NCBI GenBank assembly: GCA_015698045.1
Contig: BLAL01000087.1
Coordinates: 62,001-126,000 of the forward strand
Length of the DNA stretch: 64,000 nt
Direction: 5' to 3'
From: Rhizophagus clarus
Lineage: Eukaryota; Glomeromycota; Glomeromycetes; Glomerales; Glomeraceae
In this document: piece by piece, positions 44,020 through 55,500 of the stretch
Position numbering within the stretch: the first letter of the stretch is position 1
How the letters are laid out: every line of letters starts with the position of its first letter
Notes under the pieces: generated by a model
The model's input: only the letters and a program-made list of their open reading frames with translations
Databases searched by the model: none
Told to the model about the DNA's origin: nothing
Position numbers and translations under genes: made by a program

Positions 44020-47000
44020 ATGGCTCAAAGTAATAAAAAAGGTAAAATCTTATAACGTGACGTAGATATTCAACACAAATTGGAATTCTAATTTTTTTTT
44101 TATTAAAACTAGTTCCAAGCACTGAGAAAGGTACGGCTTGTGTTTGTGTGTATATTTTACATATAATTTTAAGCTAACTGCATTCTTAAAAATCAATTAA
44201 CTATCTTAGCTAGTAAGTCTTGTAATTTGAATAATGGTGGTTAAATTACTTCCATTATATTTTAAATAACTGAAATAATTTATTTTTATTTATTATTCGA
44301 TATTATAGTTAGTAAGTTCAATTATTAGCTATTTGTTTCTGCTCTGTATATTCTACATTATATTTAAATAAATAAATTCTTAATTATTTATTAATAAATA
44401 ATGTTATAGAAAGTAAGTATTTGATTTTACTCGTTATTATTGATTTTTTTTTCTTTTTTGGTATTGAATCTTATAAAAACTTTATTAAGAATAAGATTTG
44501 AATATTCATTTAATCATTTATTCAAATAATTAGATTGTAAGTTTTAAGTTATATACTGTATACTATTACAACATTGCATCTATTGATTACCATATTTCAA
44601 AATTATTTATTTAACAATATAGGGCGTAAGTAATTTAATTATATTATATTTATATAATATTTGCATATAATTTAAATTAACTAAATACTTTATTCTTTGC
44701 TTAAAAATTATTTATTTAATAATATAGGGCGTAAGTTATTTAATTCTATTATATTTATTTATATATAATTTAAACTAATTAAATTCTTTATTTAAAAAAT
44801 TATTTAAACATTTCAGTTGGTAAGTCATTTAATCCTACTACACTTATATAATAATTATATAATTTAAACTAACTAATTCTTTATTTGAAAAAATATTTAT
44901 TTAATAATTTAGGGGGTTAGTTATTTAATTCCGTTATATTCATACATAATTTAAACTAACTAAATAACTAAATTCTTTATTTAAAAAATATAAAAATATT
45001 TAAATATTTCAGTCGGTAAGTCATTTAATTCTGTTGTATTTATATAATATTTACATATAATTTAAACTAATTAAATTCTCTATTTAATAATATTTAAATA
45101 TTCAGATAGTAAGTCATTTAATTCTATTATATTTTATAATATTCACATATAATTTAAACTAACTAAACTTTTTTATTTTTTTTTATTTATTGAATAATAT
45201 AGGGCGTAAGTTATACAATTTTATTATGTTTATATAATAATTACATATAGTTTAAACTAATTCTTTATTTAAAAAATTATTTAAATATTCAGATTGTAAG
45301 TTATTTAATTCTATTATATTTATATAATATTTATATAATTTAAATTAACTAAATTCTTCATTTAAAAATTATTTATTTAATAATTAATATAGGGCGTAAG
45401 TTATTTATTTATATAATATTCATACATAATTTAAACTAATTAAATTATTTATTTAAAAATTATTTATTAAATAATATAGAATGTGAGTTATTTGATTCTA
45501 TTATAATTTATATATTTATGCAATATTCATATATAATTTAAACTAACTAAATTCTTTATTTAAAAATATTTATATATGCAGATTGTAAGTTATTAATTCT
45601 AATATATTTATATATTATTTATATATAATTTAAATTAACTAAATTCTTTATTTAAAAAATTATTTTTTTTAATAATATAGGGAGTAAGTTATTTAATTAT
45701 TGTTCATATAATATTAAATATTATTTTAAACTAACCAAATTCTTCATTTAAAAAATTATTTATTTAATAATATAGGGCGTAAGTTAATTCTATTATATTT
45801 ATCTAGTATTTATATATAATTTAAACTAACTAAATTATTCATTTAAAAAATTATTTATTTAATAATATAGGGCGTAAGTTATTTATTTATATAATATTCA
45901 CATATAATTTAAACTAATTAAATTTCTTTGAAAATTATTATCAAATGATATAGAATGTGGGTTATTTAATTTTATTATATATATTTATATAATTACGTAT
46001 AATTTAAACTAATTTAAAAAATAATTTAAACATTTCAGATGGCAGTGAGTTATAAATTAATTATTTAATCCTATTATATTTATATATAATTAAAACTAAT
46101 TAAATTCTTTGTTTAAAAAAATTATTTATTTAATAATATAGGGAGTAAGTTATTTAATTCTAATATATTTATATAATATTTTCCATATAATTTAAACTAA
46201 TAAATTCATTATTAAAAATTGTTTAAATATTTCAGATGGTAAGTCATTTAATTCTATTATATGTAATTTAAACTAATAGCTAAATTCTTTACTTGAAAAA
46301 TTATTTATTCAATAATGTAGGGCGTAAGTTATTTAATTCTATTATATTTAAAAATATTTATATAATTTAAATTAACTAAATTCTTTATTTGAAAATATTT
46401 AAATATTCAGATTGTAAGTTATTTAATTCTATTATATTTATTATGATATTTAGTATAATTTAAACTAAAACTTTTTAATTTAAAAATTATTTGACAATAT
46501 AGCATGTAAGTTACAATAGTTCTTATTATTATATATTTTATATAATATTTGTTTATGAATTCAATTAACTGAATTTTTATTTGTTTAAAAAAAATTTGAT
46601 TATTAAGTCGGTAAGTTACAAATTATGAATTACTATTTATTTATATAAAAACTAAAATTTATATTTTTATTAAATTTTTATTTAAATTTAGAGTAAGTTC
46701 TTATAAATTATTTTTATTTTTAAATTTTTAAAAATTTAATTTAAATTTAACCTAATATAATTTTTAATTTTAATTATTTATTTAGATTTGGAAAAAGTGA
46801 AAATGCAATTTTAGATAAATTTATTCTAGAGAAAAATTTAAAATGGATTCCTTATAATAAGTTTAGAAATGTTAAATTTCTTGATAAAGGAGGATTTGGT
46901 ACTATATATAAAGCTTTTTGGAAAAATGAAAATAAAAAAGTAGTTCTTAAATGTCCCAATAATTTAAATGAAAATTTAGATGAATTTTTAAATGAAGTAT

Positions 47001-48041
47001 GATAATATAATATTTTTTTTTTAATTTTAATTATAATTTACTTTTACTAACTACATTTCTTTAATTTTATTTTATGCTTAGTGGAAATATCATGAAAGTT
47101 GTTATTGTTCAAGTGAAATTATTTATTTGTATGGATTTACAAAGAATCAAGATACTGATAATTATATGGTGGTAATGGATTATGCAAATGAAGGTAATTT
47201 AAGAAGAAATTTAGCAAAAATCGTTAAAAATAATTGGAATCAAAAATTATGTATGTTGTATCAAATTATTTCGGGACTTGATGATATACATAGTCAAGAC
47301 ATTGTTCATTGTGATTTTCATGATGGCAATATTTTAAAATATAAGAATGTAGGTAGCAAGAATGACAGGGTTTATGTTAGTGATTTGGGATTATGTCAAC
47401 CTGTAAAATCATTATTGAAAAAAAATGATATTTATGGCGTTATTCCATTTATAGCACCAGAAGTTTTAAGAGGTAACCCTTATACTACAGCAAGTGATAT
47501 ATATAGTTTTTCTATGATTATGTGGGAATTTACATCTGGAGTTCCACCATTTAATGATAGGGCACATGATCTTGAGCTCAGTTTAAGCATTTGTAAAGGC
47601 GAACGTCCTGAAATTATTGAATATTCTCCACAATGCTATATAAATTTAATGAAAAAATGTTGGAATGAAGATCCATCAAAAAGACCATCTACATCAGAAG
47701 TGAAAAAGATTATTAGAGATTGGATTTACTGTCCTGTTTATTATGAAATTAAAGAAGAATTAAAAAGTGACATAATGGAATTTATAAATGCACCAATTGA
47801 GCATAAAAATCTTACTTTTGAATCTCATCCACAAGCGTATTATACAAGTCGCATACTTGATTTTACCAGTGAAAGATTGAATAAAATTTTGGAAAGTGAA
47901 TGTTTTGATTGTATAGTTGACAATACAAAGTCATTAGGTATGTAATATATACAAAAAACAAAAATAATTTTAAAAGTATTTTATGTGAAATTATTTATTA
48001 ATTTTAATTATTTAAATACTAAAACAGATGGAACTAATTAA
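44020..48041 (+). CDS. Protein kinase (TKL-like) gene with microexon-rich 5' region
   Basis: The secure part is three exons: 46786-46996, 47082-47937 and a short last exon 48028-48041. If the last intron is not used, the frame stops at 47945. Kinase landmarks: glycine loop K-G-G-F-G-T-I-Y-K, V-V-L-K-C with the ATP lysine, I-V-H-C-D-F-H-D-G-N-I-L-K catalytic loop (H-C-D in place of H-R-D, common in this fungal family), D-L-G in place of D-F-G, and F-I-A-P-E-V. W-K-Y-H-E-S before Y-G-F-T-K-N is also family-typical. Exon 46786 must be entered with two bases already read, because its other frames hit stops, so coding sequence lies upstream. A first exon at 44020-44041 (M-A-Q-S-N-K-K, donor GTAAAA), 25 microexons of 3 nt, one of 6 nt and one of 1 nt join to it in frame without a stop, giving 394 residues. 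That upstream model is a hypothesis. Confidence 0.6.
44210..46785 (+). repeat. Tandem array of 27 intron-like units separated by 3-nt microexons
   Basis: Twenty-seven sites read AG-N3-GTAAGT (acceptor, spacer, donor), with first spacers at 44210, 44309, 44410, 44534, 44623, 44728, 44817 and so on to 46608, and the last site at 46692. The donor is exactly GTAAGT at 23 sites and GTTAGT, GTGAGT or GTGGGT at four. Acceptors are AATATAG or TTCAG type. Intervals are 80-121 bp, and most contain AAACTAACTAAATTC-like branch-point sequence. The spacer is 3 nt at 25 sites, 6 nt at 46039-46044 and 1 nt at 46692. Spacer sequences vary widely (CTA, TTA, AAA, ATT, GGC, TTG, GGG, TCG, ATA, AAT, GGA, ATG, CAT). 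Acceptor types partly alternate, pointing to duplication of multi-unit blocks. The array ends at the acceptor of the kinase exon (46786). Confidence 0.85.
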
Positions 48042-49081
48042 TTATTTGTGAATTTATTTATTTATTTATTTTATTTATTTATTTATTTTTTTTGTGATAT
48101 TCAATATTATGTATTTAACAGATTTTTTTTTCATTTAGAATTATTTAAACACTAAGGTTGGCGTAGTAAAATATTTTACAAGTTTCCTAGTTTGTAATTT
48201 AAATGATTCATTTAAATATTATATGCTCTTTTTATTTTACAAATAATTTTTTTTATAATTTATCGATTATTAAATGTAATTACCAAAAGAATAAATAATC
48301 TTATTTACACTATTATAAACTGCAATGTTAGTATATATTTGAAGAATATTTAATATAATTCCATCTGTATGTAAATAACTATTCAATTCCTAGCAATATT
48401 TTTTATAATATGAATCGTATTTTATTTAAAAATATTATTTTATAATTTTATAAGCAAATTTAGCAAAATCTATTCACATATTTTTATTTCTTGTTTTTAT
48501 TGTCGTATTTAATAATTATACAATGAAGTATTAATTAGTTAAAATAAAATAAAATAAATAAAAATAAAAAATTCAATTACTAATAAAATAATAGTTAATC
48601 TATTTGAATCTATATTTATTTCCTTCCTTTTCTTGAGTTAAGACATTATCATCCAAATCATTAGAATGAATAACTTTCATTATATTTTTGTAAAAGAATT
48701 TTAATTTAAATAATAATACAACATTTGTATATAAAATACAAATTAATAAAAATTCCTCAACCATTTAATAGTCACACATAGCTTTAATGCATGCTAACGC
48801 ATCAAGTTTCTTAGAATTATTCTGGATATTTCAACTCTATCCATAATAACATGTATTCTCGTAAAACAAGTCAACCTAACTTTGAGACATCAATAAAAAG
48901 TTTATTATTATTATTGGAAAATATGGAAATGCAAGGATCATTTTAAATCATGAATTGATTTAATACAATAAATTAACTTTAACCGAATAATAAATAATAC
49001 TAACAAAATAATTTAAACTGTGACAATAAAAATGGTTTGTGCGAACTTATAGAGTTCAATAATTAGAAAACATAAATCATG
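48042..49081. other. Intergenic
   Basis: No gene; AT-rich with (TTTA)n at 48056-48090. Confidence 0.45.
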
Positions 49082-50560
49082 ACGCGATTGATAATAAAAG
49101 AATTATTCAGGCTATTTATCAAAATCGTCAAAACCTTAAATATCTTAAGCTATTGTTTAGAAGTAAAAATCTTCCAGAATTAGAACAATTATTAATTAGG
49201 ATTAATTTAAGAATAACCGGTGATTAAATTCACCAGGTGGAGAAATTCACCAGGTGGAGAAATTCACCAGATGGTGAATTTTTGCCATGATTTTCATAAT
49301 ATTTAAAGGTTTTAAAAAATTTAAAAATATTTAATGATGAAATGGTAAATTTCACCTAGCGCATTACGCGTAATTATTATTTTTAATGTTTATCCCTTAT
49401 TTATATTAATTATTGAAAACTTTGGCCTAAAGCTAACTTTTTGATTATCTAAACTTTTTTATGATTATTTTTGCCGCTAATTTTTAAACACCTAAGTAAT
49501 GTATTTTGAAAGTTTCAAGTTTGAACCTGAATAAATTGAAAATGAAAGTATGTTTTCTTTTTATTTCCTACAATTTGTTCTTTACATTTGTTTCTAACTA
49601 ATTTTATTTCATTCTTTTCAGGCTTTTTGGATCCTCTCTACAATTAACAGTTAAGGTATATTTTTTTTTCTTGTTTATTTATTAAATTTTGTTCTTTATT
49701 AACTTCATTTTTATTTTATGAGCTTGGTCTTTGTTATTGTTTGTTCTTTGTTATTGTTTGTTATTTGTTATTCTTTTTTTCATTTCTATTCTTTTATTTT
49801 TTCTTTTTTCATTCATTAACTTTTTTCATTCTTCTTTATCTTTTTTTTGTTCATTTTCCATTTTTCTTTCATCTGTTCTTTATCATTATCTTATGTTTGT
49901 TCATCATCATTTAATATTTTTCCTATCATTATCTCTTGTTCATCATCCATTCCTTATCATCATCTCTTATTCGTTCCCTATTGTTATCTTTCATCCGTCC
50001 CTATTAGTTCTCTATCATAATTTTTCACTGTTCCCTATCATCATTTCTCTATCATCATCCTTCATTCGTTCATTTCCATCATCTTTCTTTTGTCTGTTCG
50101 TTTTTTATTATCCACTCTTCATCATCTCTTTTTTTTCGAATAAAACTAAAAAATTTAGCTTATTGTTTAGTCAAATAAATTTTATATGTAAGTGCACAAT
50201 ATTATTTTGCAACAATATTTAACCAGTAAAATTTTAAAATGGGTAAAATTCACCATATCACGTGATATGATGACCGAGCGCCCTATTAATTGTCAATATT
50301 GAGAGTAGTGATCGTTTAATTGGAATGATCTATTCAAAATTTTGGCTAAACCAGTTTATTTAAATTTAAATTTGAACTTGATTTAAAACCAAAACTAAAA
50401 CCTTTAAAGTTATTATTGATAATTGGAAGAATCCTATGTTATTACAAACTAATAAATTTACAGTTATTTTATAGAAACAGAAAGGAATAATTTAAAAATA
50501 TAAAGCTAATAAGAATATGACCATAATAGAATTTCGAATGGATTTAAGGAATTTTATATA
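49082..50560 (+). pseudogene. F-box/LRR-like relic split by an insertion
   Basis: The left piece (49082-49197) reads D-N-K-R-I-I-Q-A-I-Y-Q-N, N-L-K-Y-L-K-L-L and L-E-Q-L-L-I, matching the third quarter of the F-box proteins at 33592 and 36940. The right piece (50292-50560) resumes at N-C-Q-Y, exactly where the paralogs continue, then F-N-W-N-D-L-F-K-I-L and an M-L-L-Q-T-like end, with many stops and shifts. The pieces are separated by the 1.1-kb element at 49198-50283. Confidence 0.7.
49198..50283. mobile_element. 1.1-kb insertion with 8-bp target duplication
   Basis: The 8-mer TATTAATT stands at 49190-49197 and again at 50284-50291, exactly where the F-box reading frame is interrupted. An 8-bp duplication fits hAT-type insertion, but the ends (AGGATTAATT... 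and ...GAGCGCCC) are not clear inverted repeats. Near the left end AAATTCACCAGGTGGAG repeats three times (about 49234-49280), and GTAAAATTCACCATATCACG lies near the right end. The interior is pyrimidine-rich; its 163-codon frame (49731-50222) is F/L/S-rich low complexity and not a credible protein. Confidence 0.7.
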
Positions 50561-51060
50561 CTTTATTACAACGTTATTCATTTAGCATTAATGTTATTAA
50601 TAGAGCATCATATTAAGAATTCTACGATTATTTTAGTTCTTATTTTAGTTACCGATTTTTTGACATTATCAATTATTTATTAAAAATATTACAAAAGTGT
50701 GTATCACATGTAAATATTTTATTCGCTTAACCTATAATGTAATAAAACAATAATAGTATACTCCTTGGTATCAGGTGATCTGCATGAGTTAGTCATAATT
50801 AAACAATAGGTATACAAAACAAAACGGGTTTTATAATATTTTTCGTCATTATTACTTCAAGAGGTTTTTTTTCACATGAAAATTTCATACGAATCATTGT
50901 GTTATATCGTTAAGTATAACTCCAATTACGTCAAAATACCGTTCTTTTTTTTTTTTTTTTGTTCATACTAAATATAAATTTAGTATAATGTTATTAAATT
51001 CAATGTTAAACTTTTCGTTCTCATACTATTATCATACGAACAGAACGACCGTACTTACCA

Positions 51061-52527
51061 ATGTCTTTTGAATATTTTCAAGAAGTTGCTAACGATTATG
51101 AAAAATTACTCTATGAAAGTGATGAAAAATACGATGTTATTATATACTCGGGTGAGAATGAAAATGCAAAAAAAATATATGCACACTCATTTGTTTTATG
51201 TACAAGGTCACAATATTTTCGTAATATTATTTCTAAGTTGTGTAAAGGGAAATAATGGTAAATTTATCTTTAAAAAACCTCACATTATTCCTCAAATATT
51301 CGAAATGATCTTAAAGTAAGAAACTAGAAAAAATTATTGTATACAATATTTCATACACCGATGCTAAGTGATATGATTTTTTTTCAATTATTTAGATTTA
51401 TTTATTGCGGAAAGATAGATGTGACGAATTTACTAGGTTCAGAATTATTAAAGCTCTTGATAGCAGCGGACGATCTTAATATTCAAATTTTAATAATATG
51501 CACACAGGAATACTTGATTAAACATTGGCATGAATTTTTACAACAAAATTTTACGAAAATACTTGAAATGATCCATCATAGTGAATCATTCACAGAATTA
51601 TGGAATTTTTATATTGATAGAATTTGCGAAGAACCTGAAAAATTATTTAATTCGGATATGTTCATCAATATAAATGCAAACTTCTTGGAATTGCTTTTAA
51701 GACGAGATGATTTAAATTTAGACGAAATCATTATTTGGGATTGCTTAATCAGGTGGTGTTCGGCGCAACATTCTCATATCTCACAAAATTATGATGTTAA
51801 GGAATGGAATGAAGATAATGTTACAATTATGAAGAGAGCTATTCATAGGTTTATTCCTCTAATTAGATTTTATGACATCTCTCCAGAAGATTTTATTTCG
51901 AAAGTATTTCCTTATAAAGAATTGTTACCGGATGATTTAATTCGGTTCCATATGGTACCAAACGGGAACCTAAATATTAATATATAACCTTCCAGGATAC
52001 CAAGAAGTACTTATGGTTCAACTTTAATTGAACGGCACCATTTTAATACTTTAGCTAGTTGGATTGATAAGAAAGAAATCTTAACTTATAATATAAGGAA
52101 TATTCCATATAATTTTAATTTGCTTTATCGTGCTAGTAGGGATGGTAATACAGCTGCAGCATTTCATAGCAAATGTGACAATAAAGGAGCTACAATAGTT
52201 GTTATTAAAATTTCAAATCATGCAAATCAAATAGTAGGAGGATACAATCCCCTCCAATGGGATTCAAGTGACAGATTTATGTCTACAAGAGATAGTTTTA
52301 TATTTTCCTTTAAAACAATAGGAGAAGTAGGATACAGTATTAGTAATCAATTTTCCATAGGTTGTTATTCAGCTTATGGACCAATGTTTGGTGTTGGTAT
52401 TGATTTATATCTTAATAATGATGGCTGGCGAAGTAATAAAAATGGCTATGGTTCTTATCCTAAAATTGATATACCAGTAGATTTTAATGCAGATGATTAT
52501 GAAGTTTTTCAAGTCATTAAAAAATAA
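51061..52527 (+). pseudogene. BTB-BACK-TLDc pseudogene
   Basis: Same exon layout as the intact paralogs at 40221 and 57604. Exon 1 starts M-S-F-E-Y-F-Q-E-V at 51061. A net 2-nt loss near 51240-51255 (where the paralogs encode W-A-E-K-K-D-G) shifts the frame, after which N-G-K-F-I-F-K-K-P-H-I continues in the new frame to the donor near 51315. Exon 2 (F-I-Y-C-G-K-I-D-V, acceptor near 51395) carries BTB end and BACK. A CAA-to-TAA type stop at 51985-51987 cuts before TLDc. The TLDc part (to 52527: L-L-Y-R-A-S-R-D-G, I-V-G-G-Y-N-P-L, D-D-Y-E-V-F-Q-V) is otherwise intact in the same frame as exon 2. Two lesions over 1.4 kb mean a fairly recent loss. Confidence 0.85.
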
Positions 52528-55500
52528 TAAACATAGGATTTTATTCGATTGTATTTGATGCCTAGTTTTGTTGATAATATAAAGTCGGCAATGGATTATC
52601 CTTAAATATTTTTTCTACATTTTGGTAACTTTACATTATTTTATCTATTTATCTATCTATAAAATTTAAGATATTTAAAGATTTCTAATTTTTAAATTTT
52701 TTACTAAATTAAGACATTAATACATCAATATTATCGTGTTGGATTCTGTTGGATTCCTATTCAATTAAACATTTCAATTTTATAAATATCTATTGTTCAT
52801 CGTTTACTATTTACAATAATAAATTTGATTTTCGCATGATCATTTGAAAATATGTACTATTCTGATTATTATTTATGACTCGGTGGCAAAGTATATCTGA
52901 AACTGGCGTAATTCTCAATTATCCGCTTAATTGATTGAAATATTTAAACGAAACAAAATAAAATTAATGTATTAGATAGTATAAATACTTTTTTTTTTTT
53001 TAGTAATTTCATAAATCTGAAGAGATGTAAATAAATAATTCATTATCAACCAAAAAAAAAAAAATATTTTTTTTTGGCTTCGTCTTCATGCCATGATTAT
53101 ATAATTGAAATCATGTGATATCAAATCATTATTTCTTTATAAATAAGTCCAGATTTCAATTTATATTTTATCTTGATTATTCAACAAAACTTTTGTTTAC
53201 TTTTTAAATTATCACCTAAATTTAATGTATTTAAATTTTTTACTATAACTTTTTTATTAAAATTAAAAAAAATTTAAGTCGTCAACTCTTTTCTGATATA
53301 CTGTTTAATAATTTTCAACATTAATTTTGTTTATATCATTTAAATGTAATAATGATAATGACAGTAGCACCATGCTAGACACAAGTATGTATAACCTCAT
53401 CCTAAACTTTTATCCATATTCATTAGTCAAGAGATAGAATTGATTTAATAGCACCTGTTAATACACCAATCTATTATAAAGAGTATAAATATTATATATG
53501 GTCAAGCAATTGATATTATTGTCAAAGATCATAATGAGTAAAGAATATGAATACAGAATAATAATTCTTTAATTATATTATATTATTTAAGTACTCAATT
53601 CAACAGCACGGTATACTAGATTTTTTAGTGCACACAGCCATACACAAACCAAGGGCCGAAAATTTTAGAAAACAATTTTTCAGTTTGAAATTTTTTCGAA
53701 AATCGGCTACAATTTTGTCATGTGATCAAAAAATGATTGGTCTATAATCGTCTAAACATGTGATTTCAAAAAAATTCTGGCCTAGGCCAAAGAAAATTTT
53801 GGCAGAATCCAGAGATTTTCTTCTTAAATCGAAAAAAAATTTTCGGGCCCCTGACACAAGCTTGGTTTACTGATACTAGAATTCAACATATAATGAGAGA
53901 TCATTCTGTAGTTTTAATGACTCTTGTATTAATGATGATACATCTATAAATGTATAACATTTATGAACAAGATAAACTATAGGATTTATTTTTTAAAAGA
54001 TTTAAATCAAAAAATAAATAAATATATAAAATAAACAAAGTTGCGAAATAAATACAATAAACACATAATTAACAAAAAAAAGAAACTAAAATAATAAAAT
54101 TACTTGTAATAATAATTAGATGTTTTAGATAATTTAAATAATTTACAACACTATTTCAAATTCTTGATTCAGCAAATACCAGTTTTAGCAGTGTTAGTAC
54201 AATAAGGAATTCATGTTTGCACAATTTACTTACGGCTAATGAACCAGATACAGGTGAACATATAATTGCATTTATGGTTGCTCCTACTACCTCTGCCGCT
54301 CCTGCTGTTACTCCTGTTGTTAACAATACAAAACTTCATAATGGCGCAACAACCATCTTGCCTTAAAATGGCAAAATAAACCAATTAGAGAATGAACAAT
54401 AGTCATAGCATCACATCAATCCCCCTGCTCCAACCATATGAAAATAATAATAAATAAATGAGTACTATTATTAAACATTCAATTTTATTCTGAGTTACAT
54501 CATCAGCTACATAACAAACCTAATTTAGCAAATACCAAAACTACCTTCCACTGTGGAGAAAATTACAGGAACTTTAGCAAAACACAGGTTCATGCTGATT
54601 TACATGGCAATTTCCAATAGAGAATGTTCAGAATAGTCTATTCTTTTTTAACATTTGTAATATTATTATGTAATAAGAGTAAGGAATTATTGTGATTTTA
54701 TTCAAATCCATTTAGTGTGGATGCATGGGAGTTATCAAGTCTAGTAGGATTATCAGATGCCTTACTATCAAGAAAATCTAAGCTTTAAGATTAAATAATT
54801 TGTATTCTCTCAATTACTAATTCACAGTTTGAACAATTAAAGCAATAATGATGGTCGATCTTTGTAATATAGAAATCTGCTATTTTGAAGAACTAAAGGG
54901 AATATACTTTAGTTTACCTGGGAATTAATTGTTATGATGGACTGAAACATAAGACAGTGATACACCTGGTCTAACTAAGCTTATGAACCTTACTGGACAT
55001 AAGTCATATAAGGAGTAGAGATATTGTAATTTTAATTAATTCAGATTTGAGTCATTTAATATGCAAATTCTTCAACAGATCAAAACTTCTAATAAGTATA
55101 GATTTAATTATACAATGTAGTCTGTATACCATTGAATTTCAGTTGTCAAATATTAGGTCAGCAATATGTATTTTTATTTTTATGGTATTTATAACTATAT
55201 TACCTAGAAACAAAAAAATAACCTATACATTTAAACATAATTCACAACCTGTCAGAGTTCTACAAAAATTGAAATATTTTTACTTTAAAAATACTATTTT
55301 ATGACTTTCTGAGATACAAGACATACTACTAGGATGGTAATAATAACTTTGTATTTTGGTTATCATCTTAGGAGATTTGAAGTGATAATTATGTATTCTG
55401 CAATTTGAAATATAATATAATTGAAATTAAAACAGTTGTGGTATTTTCTTTCTGTTTATTATTATTATATGTCCAAAGGTGTTTTTGAAGCAAGTGTAAT

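Noticed and set aside
44210..46785. CRISPR-like or plain satellite explanation for the array
   Set aside because: Units are long, diverged and vary in length, and the fixed points are splice signals with a constant 3-nt gap, which a CRISPR or neutral satellite would not produce. A neutral satellite remains possible only if RNA shows no splicing.
49731..50222. 163-codon F/L/S/H-rich frame
   Set aside because: It lies in pyrimidine-rich DNA inside the 1.1-kb insertion, has no domain, and its composition is explained by T/C bias.
53640..53862. A target-site duplication ACACAA around the 53,653 element
   Set aside because: The two ACACAA copies lie at different distances from the ends, so the match is probably chance.
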